Shown here in pieces: positions 6,926-11,129 of a stretch of 11,129 nt of DNA. This stretch comes from JANXVY01 sp031365425 (GTDB lineage: Bacteria > Pseudomonadota > Alphaproteobacteria > Rhizobiales > Hyphomicrobiaceae). The translations under genes and the position numbers were made by a program. Numbering within the stretch: position 1 is the first letter of the stretch; each line of letters begins with the position of its first letter. The notes below the pieces were generated by a model that had not been told where the DNA came from, searched no databases, and saw only the letters and a program-made list of their open reading frames with translations. The DNA lies in contig JANLYB010000004.1 in the NCBI GenBank assembly GCA_031365425.1, positions 1 through 11,129 of the forward strand. The letters are read 5' to 3'.

Positions 6926-7597
6926 ATGAACGCCAAGGCTCTGGCCGCCGAATTTATCGGCACATTCATGCTCGTTACGTCAATTATTTTTGTCGCGCTG
7001 TTTTCGTACGGGAATGCCGGAAATGTTGGCGTTTGCTTGTCGGTCGGCTTTACGGTTATGGCGCTCGCCTATGCGCTTGGGCCGATTTCGGGCGGCCATT
7101 TCAATCCGGCGGTGACGCTTGGCTTGGTTGCCGGCGGGCGGTTTGATTCATCAAAAATCGTTGGCTATATCGTCGCGCAGTGTCTGGGGGCGTTTGCGGC
7201 TGCGGGCATGACGGCGCTGGTTGCGCGCGGCGGTCCGGTCAGTCTTAAGCTGGGGAATTTTGCCTCAAACGGTTTTGATACGGCGGGAACATTTTCGCTT
7301 CTTTCGGTGATCATCGTCGAGGTTGTGCTGACGGCGTTTTTCCTGATCGTTATTATGGGCGCGACGAGCAAGAAGGCCCCGGCCGGATTTGCGCCGATTG
7401 CGATCGGTTTGACGCTCGGCGCGATCCATCTGATGGCGATCCCCGTTTCCAATGCTTCGGTTAACCCTGCGCGCAGTTTGGCGACCGCGATTTTCGGAGG
7501 CAGCATTGCCTTGTCGCAGGTCTGGGTTTTTTTCGTTGCGCCAATCATCGGTGGCGTGCTGGGCGGGATGATTGCCAAGTGGCTGCACGACGAGTGA
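6926..7597 (+). CDS. Aquaporin (MIP family, AqpZ-like) with altered selectivity filter
   Basis: This is a membrane channel of the major intrinsic protein family, 223 residues, with six predicted membrane helices (about 5-27, 35-55, 79-99, 125-145, 153-173, 197-217). Both pore motifs are present: SGGHFNPAVTLG with NPA at 60-62, and NASVNPARS with NPA at 180-182. Overall sequence is close to AqpZ water channels (for example IHLMAIPVSN against IHLISIPVTN in E. coli). The aromatic/arginine filter differs, however: by alignment, E. coli Phe43, His174, Thr183 and Arg189 become Val40, His168, Ala177 and Arg183. That should widen the constriction, so solutes beyond water may pass; this is inference. 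ATG 6926 is chosen because GGGGAGA (6914-6920) lies just upstream; an in-frame ATG at 6881 has no such site. I therefore do not assign the symbol aqpZ. Confidence 0.9.
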   Translation: MNAKALAAEFIGTFMLVTSIIFVALFSYGNAGNVGVCLSVGFTVMALAYALGPISGGHFNPAVTLGLVAGGRFDSSKIVGYIVAQCLGAFAAAGMTALVARGGPVSLKLGNFASNGFDTAGTFSLLSVIIVEVVLTAFFLIVIMGATSKKAPAGFAPIAIGLTLGAIHLMAIPVSNASVNPARSLATAIFGGSIALSQVWVFFVAPIIGGVLGGMIAKWLHDE

Positions 7598-7604
7598 TAT
7601 GGTG

Positions 7605-7650
7605 ATTGGGGGCCGCGGCGGCCTGTTTGCTTGCGGTTGCGGCCCCCGAT
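7605..7650. terminator. Strong hairpin after the aquaporin gene, possible terminator
   Basis: GGGGGCCGC (7608-7616) pairs perfectly with GCGGCCCCC (7639-7647). The stem extends by one wobble and two A/T pairs (7605-7607 with 7648-7650), and the loop is 22 bases. It starts 8 bases after the aquaporin stop. The following TTGACGGCTTTTG is only loosely T-rich, so it may terminate inefficiently or act as an mRNA-stabilising structure ahead of the next gene. Confidence 0.5.
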
Positions 7651-7680
7651 TTGACGGCTTTTGTTGGTGGCGAGTGCGAG

Positions 7681-8148
7681 ATGCGTTGGCTGGTTGCTAT
7701 TTGTTTTGTGATTTTTAGCGGACTGATGTTGAATTCTGCGGCTTACGCCCAATCGGAGGGAATGGGGCTGGCTGCGCGATTGCCGGTCGAGGTGTCAGAG
7801 GTGGTTTCGGGCGGGACCTGGATCGAGGGCCGGGCGAGCGGATCGTACCGGACGGTAACGATCCAGACGTACACGCCAGTCGAGGTGGCCGAGGTCTATC
7901 TGCAGTGGATCGGCAGCCGGTCGCCGGCGGAACCGTTGCAGATCATTTCAAGCGTGCCGTTGCGGGAATTCAACGAGCAGAAGCTTGCGTCGGCGTCGAT
8001 CACGCTGGATACGGAGGTCGAGGGCGCCGCCAAGATCGTCGTGGCGGGACAGGATGCCGGGGGGCGTGCTGCAGGGCTGCTGTCGTTTTCGGCCACGGGG
8101 CCGGGACGGTATGAGGTGGTGCCGTCCGAGGCGGTGCCAGGGAAGTAA
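7681..8148 (+). CDS. Small secreted protein of unknown function
   Basis: I do not recognise a family. The 155-residue product begins with a clear Sec signal peptide: MRWL, a hydrophobic core to about residue 18, then NSAAYA with predicted cleavage after Ala23, giving a mature protein starting QSEGMG. The mature part (about 132 residues) is rich in alternating polar and Val/Ile residues, such as RTVTIQTYTPVEVAEVYLQW (57-76) and KIVVAGQDAGG (118-128), suggesting a beta-rich periplasmic fold. It has no cysteine and no lipobox. ATG 7681 is the only start giving a proper signal peptide; the frame extends upstream through the hairpin to a TTG at 7606, which is unlikely to be used. It follows the aquaporin by 83 bases on the same strand, so co-expression is possible if the hairpin is leaky. 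Confidence 0.65.
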   Translation: MRWLVAICFVIFSGLMLNSAAYAQSEGMGLAARLPVEVSEVVSGGTWIEGRASGSYRTVTIQTYTPVEVAEVYLQWIGSRSPAEPLQIISSVPLREFNEQKLASASITLDTEVEGAAKIVVAGQDAGGRAAGLLSFSATGPGRYEVVPSEAVPGK

Positions 8149-8169
8149 GCTGTTTGTGTGGCCCCTAGG

Positions 8170-8268
8170 TCCCGTGTCTGCTTTTTGCTTGTCGCTCGCT
8201 GCGGCGGCGAAGAGCCGCCGGATCGCAAGCGATTGGGCACCGTGAAGGACGCTGCGCCGCGCACGGGA
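8170..8268. repeat. Compound inverted repeat between the secreted protein gene and aspA
   Basis: Outer arms TCCCGTG (8170-8176) and CACGGGA (8262-8268) enclose an inner hairpin. The inner hairpin has perfect arms CGGCGGC (8202-8208) and GCCGCCG (8214-8220) around GAAGA, flanked by further pairing TCGCT (8192-8196) with AGCGA (8228-8232). The element fills almost the whole 133-base gap between two convergent genes. It could be a mobile-type repeat, a bidirectional terminator, or both; no T-tract directly follows the inner stem. Confidence 0.55.
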
Positions 8269-8281
8269 TGACAATTTTAGA

Positions 8282-9688
8282 CTATTTGTATTGGAAGGCG
8301 CGGGGTTGGGTGAGGGTCGCCGGTTGGAGGATGTCATCCAATTCGGCTTTGGTCAGGAGTTTGTGTTCGAGGACGAGGTCGTAGACGCTGCGGCCGGTGG
8401 TGAGGGCTTCCTGGGCGATGGCGGTGGCGTTGGCGTAGCCGATCGTAGGGTTCAGCGCCGTAACGATGCCGATGGAGTTTTCGACGCCCCGGCGGAGGTG
8501 CTCCACGTTGGCGGTAATGCCCGTGACGCAGCGTTCACGCAGTATATCGCAACCGGCGCGCAGATGGGTCACGGATTTGAACAGCGAGTGGGCGATGATC
8601 GGCTCGAAGGCATTGAGCTGTAGCTGGCCAGCTTCGGCGGCAAAGCTTACCGTGATGTCGTTGCCGATGACTTCAAAGGCGATCTGATTGACGGCTTCGG
8701 GGATGACCGGGTTGACCTTACCTGGCATGATTGACGAGCCGGCCTGCATCGGGGGCAGGTTGATTTCGTTTAGGCCGACGCGCGGGCCAGAGGAAAGCAG
8801 GCGCAAGTCATTACATACCTTGGATAATTTCACGGCGACGCGTTTCAGGACGCCGGAAAGCTGGACGAAGCTGCCGCAGTCTTGGGTTGCCTCGATCAAG
8901 TTGGAGGCGGTGACGAGCGGGATGCCGGTCAGATCGCGCAAGTGGCCGCAGACGATGGCCGCGTAGTCGGGATGCGCGTTGATGCCGGTGCCGATGGCGG
9001 TCGCGCCCATGTTAATTTCGCAGACTAGGAGAGCCGCCTCGCGCAGCCGCATTTCGTCTTCGCCGAGCATGACGGCGTAGGTGGTGAACTCCTGGCCGAG
9101 CGTCATGGGGACGGCGTCCTGGAGCTGGGTGCGGCCCATCTTGAGGACGTCTTTGAATTCGACCGCTTTGGCTTCGAAAGCGCCGCGCAATGCTGCCATG
9201 GCTTCAATCAGGCGGTGGATGCCGATGTAGGCGGCGATTTTGAGCGCGGTCGGGTAGACGTCGTTGGTCGACTGGCTCATGTTGACGTGCTGGTTGGGAT
9301 GCAGGTGCGCGTAGTCGCCCTTGGATTGGCCCATCAGTTCGAGTGCGCGGTTGGCGATGACCTCGTTGGCGTTCATGTTGGTCGAGGTGCCGGCTCCGCC
9401 TTGGATGACGTCGACGACGAATTCACTGTGAAGCTTGCCGGCGCGGATTTCTTCGCAGGCGGCGCTGATGCCTGTGGCTTTGCCGGCGTCAAGAAGGCCC
9501 AGGTCCTGGTTGGAACGGGCGGCCGCCATTTTGATGGTGGCGAGGGCTGCGATCAGATCTGGATAGATGGAAATCTGGACGCCGGTGAGCTGGAAGTTTT
9601 CGACCGCGCGGAGGGTGTGGACGCCGTAGTAGGCGCCGGCTGGAACTTCGCGGTCGCCCAAGAGATCGTGTTCGCGCCGTGTGGTCAT
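8282..9688 (-). CDS. aspA: Aspartate ammonia-lyase (aspartase)
   Basis: This cytoplasmic enzyme converts L-aspartate reversibly to fumarate and ammonia, linking amino acid use to the citric acid cycle. The 468-residue length is typical of the aspartase/fumarase superfamily. Visible conserved parts are GGAGTSTNMNANEV (97-110), MSQSTNDVYPT (137-147), GRTQLQDAVPMTLGQEF (185-201) and the flexible loop GSSIMPGKVNPVIPE (317-331) with the presumed catalytic base Ser318. After the loop comes AVNQIAFEVIGND (332-344), the aspartase form; class II fumarases typically have a different sequence after KVNP. ATG 9688 has a good ribosome-binding site (TGAGGAG complement, CTCCTC at 9697-9702). The gene stands alone on the - strand, convergent with the secreted protein gene and divergent from the DUF2147 gene. 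Confidence 0.93.
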   Translation of the reverse strand: MTTRREHDLLGDREVPAGAYYGVHTLRAVENFQLTGVQISIYPDLIAALATIKMAAARSNQDLGLLDAGKATGISAACEEIRAGKLHSEFVVDVIQGGAGTSTNMNANEVIANRALELMGQSKGDYAHLHPNQHVNMSQSTNDVYPTALKIAAYIGIHRLIEAMAALRGAFEAKAVEFKDVLKMGRTQLQDAVPMTLGQEFTTYAVMLGEDEMRLREAALLVCEINMGATAIGTGINAHPDYAAIVCGHLRDLTGIPLVTASNLIEATQDCGSFVQLSGVLKRVAVKLSKVCNDLRLLSSGPRVGLNEINLPPMQAGSSIMPGKVNPVIPEAVNQIAFEVIGNDITVSFAAEAGQLQLNAFEPIIAHSLFKSVTHLRAGCDILRERCVTGITANVEHLRRGVENSIGIVTALNPTIGYANATAIAQEALTTGRSVYDLVLEHKLLTKAELDDILQPATLTQPRAFQYK

Positions 9689-9696
9689 GGTGTGTG

Positions 9697-9702
9697 CTCC
9701 TC
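9697..9702 (-). promoter_or_regulatory. Ribosome-binding site of aspA
   Basis: GAGGAG on the - strand, 8 bases before ATG 9688, a near-ideal site that fixes the aspA start. Confidence 0.75.
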
Positions 9703-9727
9703 AAGATCGCCAAGGGTCGCATGGTGT

Positions 9728-9742
9728 CGCGGCGGGGCCGCG
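9728..9742. promoter_or_regulatory. Small GC hairpin in the aspA upstream region
   Basis: CGCGGC (9728-9733), loop GGG, GCCGCG (9737-9742). It lies in the 146-base divergent gap between aspA and the DUF2147 gene, 40 bases upstream of the aspA start. It might sit in the aspA mRNA leader; no function is shown. Confidence 0.25.
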
Positions 9743-9790
9743 CAAGTATCGTAAGGTGTATCGGAGGGAACAGCTCAAAGCAGGGAATGC

Positions 9791-9804
9791 GTCCATTGAT
9801 GGAC
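9791..9804. promoter_or_regulatory. 14-base palindrome upstream of the DUF2147 gene
   Basis: GTCCATTGATGGAC has perfect 6-base arms and a TG spacer, ending 30 bases before ATG 9835. It might be an operator in the divergent aspA/DUF2147 region; this rests only on symmetry and position. Confidence 0.25.
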
Positions 9805-9820
9805 CAGCGTATCATCGAAC

Positions 9821-9826
9821 GGAGGA
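9821..9826 (+). promoter_or_regulatory. Ribosome-binding site deciding the DUF2147 gene start
   Basis: GGAGGA, 8 bases before ATG 9835. It supports this start over the open frame upstream, which reaches back into aspA. Confidence 0.75.
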
Positions 9827-9834
9827 TTTTGACC

Positions 9835-10602
9835 ATGCTCAACTCTCAGCGCCGCGCAATTGTTCTGTCTTGGCTGTTTGTGGCCGCGTCCAGTGGCGTC
9901 GCACTTGCCGGCACTAGCCCTGTGGGGACGTGGATCGATCATTCTGGAGAGGGGGCGGTTGAGATATCCGACTGTGGCGGGAAGCTGTGCGGCACGGTCG
10001 TGTGGCTCAAGTCGGCGGCCAACAACGAAACGTGCAATCTGCAGGTGATTGGGAATGCGAAGCCGTCGAGCGGCGGCGTATGGCAAGGGGGCTGGATTTA
10101 CGATCCTGAGGCCAAGACCAAGTATGATGTCGAGCTTACCCCGATGGGTGGCGATCGCTTGAAGGTGTTTGGGTACGCCGGAATGCGGATGTTCGGCGAG
10201 ACGATGACGTGGACGCGCGCTCCGGCCGATCTCAAGCGGTGCGATGTGAAGGAGGAGGCGAAAGTGGTGGCTCCGGCCCCTGCCCCTGCGCCTGCCCCAG
10301 TTCCTGCTCCTGCTCCGGCAGTGGCGTCAGGCGGCCAGCAGGTGGCGGTCGCAAAGCCGGTACTGTCTGTCAGCGCCGATCCCGTGCCGGCGGCAGCGCC
10401 TGTGCCGCAGGCTGCGCCGGTTGAAGTTCCAGGTCAGGTGGTACCGGCTGAGCCCGCGCCCGCTATGAAGCGTCCGCCTGTGGTCGCGTCGAAGAAATTC
10501 AGTCTGGACGATTTGAATTTCGATGATATCGACCTGCGCAAGGTCAATGGGAAGTGTGATGTCACCATCAAGGAACTCGGGTCGTTCAAGTTCGATTGCT
10601 GA
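9835..10602 (+). CDS. Secreted DUF2147 protein with Pro/Ala linker and extra C-terminal tail
   Basis: The 255-residue protein starts with a signal peptide (MLNSQRR, hydrophobic core, cleavage predicted after GVALA at 25). A DUF2147 domain follows at about 28-130: VGTWIDHSGEGAVEISDCGG (30-49), LCGTVVWLK (51-59), GGWIYDPEAKTKYDVEL (85-101) and a GYAGMRMFGETMTWTR stretch (113-128). DUF2147 proteins are short exported beta-rich proteins of uncertain function. Cys47 and Cys52 could form a disulfide. After the domain comes a low-complexity Ala/Pro linker (146-162, and more loosely to about 213). A charged tail of about 38 residues ends the protein: SLDDLNFDDIDLRKVNG (223-239), then CDVTIKELGSFKFDC with Cys241 and Cys255. 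Usual family members stop after the first domain, so linker and tail are extra. The linker is of the type used to cross periplasm or cell wall; the role of the tail is unknown. Confidence 0.8.
   Translation: MLNSQRRAIVLSWLFVAASSGVALAGTSPVGTWIDHSGEGAVEISDCGGKLCGTVVWLKSAANNETCNLQVIGNAKPSSGGVWQGGWIYDPEAKTKYDVELTPMGGDRLKVFGYAGMRMFGETMTWTRAPADLKRCDVKEEAKVVAPAPAPAPAPVPAPAPAVASGGQQVAVAKPVLSVSADPVPAAAPVPQAAPVEVPGQVVPAEPAPAMKRPPVVASKKFSLDDLNFDDIDLRKVNGKCDVTIKELGSFKFDC
10270..10320 (+). repeat. Ala-Pro coding repeat tract
   Basis: A run of GCN-CCN codon pairs encodes residues 146-162 of the DUF2147 protein (Ala-Pro repeats with one Val). Such tracts are prone to length variation by slippage. Confidence 0.7.
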
Positions 10603-10608
10603 CAGAGG

Positions 10609-10821
10609 CTAGCGTTTTGGCGACAGGGCGTAGCGCGCCCAATCGGGATAGGCTTTGTAACTACCGGCTGGATCGTACGACTTGGCGCGGATGTGGTCGG
10701 CTTCCGCGTTTTGGTTACGGAGATGATGGCGGTAGGTTTTCGCGTCAGCACCGGGGGAGACGGATAGGACAAGGGCGCCTGCCACGCCTAGGACCAGCGC
10801 AGACTTGATGAAGCGTGACAT
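10609..10821 (-). CDS. Very small secreted protein of unknown function
   Basis: The 70-residue product begins MSRFIKSALVLGVAGALVLS and has a good Sec signal peptide with predicted cleavage after ADA at residue 27, leaving a mature peptide of 43 residues that starts KTYRHHLRNQ. The mature part is basic and aromatic (His, Tyr, Arg) and ends YPDWARYALSPKR. Short exported proteins with a YPxWAR-type ending are, as far as I recall, frequent hypothetical proteins in Hyphomicrobiales, but I know no function. ATG 10821 has AGGAG 8 bases upstream (10830-10834); the frame is open back to 10935 but that part lacks a comparable start. It is convergent with the DUF2147 gene, with only 6 bases between the stops. 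Confidence 0.65.
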   Translation of the reverse strand: MSRFIKSALVLGVAGALVLSVSPGADAKTYRHHLRNQNAEADHIRAKSYDPAGSYKAYPDWARYALSPKR

Positions 10822-10829
10822 CGGGTCAT

Positions 10830-10834
10830 CTCCT
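10830..10834 (-). promoter_or_regulatory. Ribosome-binding site of the small secreted protein
   Basis: AGGAG on the - strand, 8 bases before ATG 10821. It decides the start in favour of the signal-peptide form over the longer reading frame. Confidence 0.7.
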
Positions 10835-11062
10835 GAAGGTTGCTCGCTTTGAGTTAACGCGGCTGGGCTGAAATGGTTTTGCAATGTCGAAGTTTTAATG
10901 GGCGATGCCGGAGCGGGGCGTGTGGTTTCCGCCACTTGCCAGGGGGCGGTCTGGTGTGCGAACGGGAAGCGGCGGATCGCGAGCCGGGTAGAGTCGCCGC
11001 GTTGAGCTTTCTCAGTGAGAGCATTGGCGTTTAACGCGATCCATTCAGGCCAAACACGTCAG
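10835..11062. other. Intergenic region without a confident gene
   Basis: This stretch should hold the promoter of the small - strand gene, but I see no -35/-10 pair with good spacing. A short dyad TCTCA-G-TGAGA is present at 11009-11019. The reading frames crossing the region have no ribosome-binding site or recognisable protein features. Confidence 0.5.
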
Positions 11063-11129
11063 ATGTGCTTGCTTTTGTTTCTGTTGTGTTGCATGTTCGT
11101 TCTTGGAACGCCTTCCGTCACGAGGATGC
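11063..11129 (+). CDS. Possible N-terminus of a secreted or membrane protein (runs off the edge)
   Basis: From ATG 11063 the frame stays open to the window end (22 complete codons) and reads MCLLLFLLCCMFVLGTPSVT, a hydrophobic, signal-peptide-like start. There is no clear ribosome-binding site and the DNA is simply T-rich, so this could be a chance frame in an untranslated region. Confidence 0.2.
   Translation, partial: MCLLLFLLCCMFVLGTPSVTRM

Noticed and set aside
7606..7680. Upstream extension of the secreted protein gene from a TTG start
   Set aside because: It passes through a strong hairpin and would place 25 residues before a clear signal peptide; ATG 7681 is much more likely.
8282..9688. 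Class II fumarase as the identity of the lyase
   Set aside because: Both share the GSSIMPGKVNP loop, but the following VIPEAVNQIAFEVIGND and GRTQLQDAVP segments are of the aspartase type.
9679..9834. Upstream extension of the DUF2147 gene
   Set aside because: It overlaps the aspA start, lacks a ribosome-binding site and would bury the signal peptide; GGAGGA precedes ATG 9835.

Overview
The window looks like an ordinary chromosomal stretch of an alphaproteobacterium, most likely of the order Hyphomicrobiales (rhizobia-like). This rests on the protein family content, the G+C-rich codon use, a SUF gene order typical of that group, and intergenic palindromic repeats of the kind common in rhizobial relatives. 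Genus cannot be told from the sequence alone. The + strand is G-rich over C even where genes lie on the - strand, which suggests it is the leading replication strand.

Left part (1-4771): a SUF iron-sulfur cluster assembly operon on the + strand. A truncated gene end at the left edge resembles the small alphaproteobacterial 'ADP-ribosylation/crystallin J1' proteins. It is followed by sufC (ATPase), sufD (scaffold partner), sufS (cysteine desulfurase), a sufT/DUF59 gene and sufA (A-type carrier). SufS supplies sulfur, SufC and SufD work with SufB (not in the window) to build the cluster, and SufA and SufT act in transfer and maturation. Two tandem palindromes form the 3' end of the first gene, and a compound palindromic element separates sufD from sufS.

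Middle part (4789-8148): a DUF4112 gene on the - strand runs convergently into sufA. Divergently from it on the + strand comes a YiiX/YebB-like (NlpC/P60-type) cysteine hydrolase with large extra N- and C-terminal regions. Next come an AqpZ-like aquaporin with a non-standard selectivity filter and a small secreted protein of unknown function.

Right part (8149-11129): a compound inverted repeat, then aspA (aspartate ammonia-lyase) on the - strand. Divergent from aspA is a secreted DUF2147 protein with a Pro/Ala linker and a novel-looking C-terminal tail. Convergent with that is a very small secreted protein on the - strand. The last 308 bases hold no confident gene, only a possible signal-peptide-like N-terminus running off the edge.

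I see no CRISPR array, tRNA, rRNA, transposase or defence cassette. Nothing here is clearly a new multi-gene system. The points most worth following are the altered aquaporin filter, the repeat-encoded protein tail beside sufC, the enlarged YiiX-like hydrolase and the two-domain DUF2147 protein.
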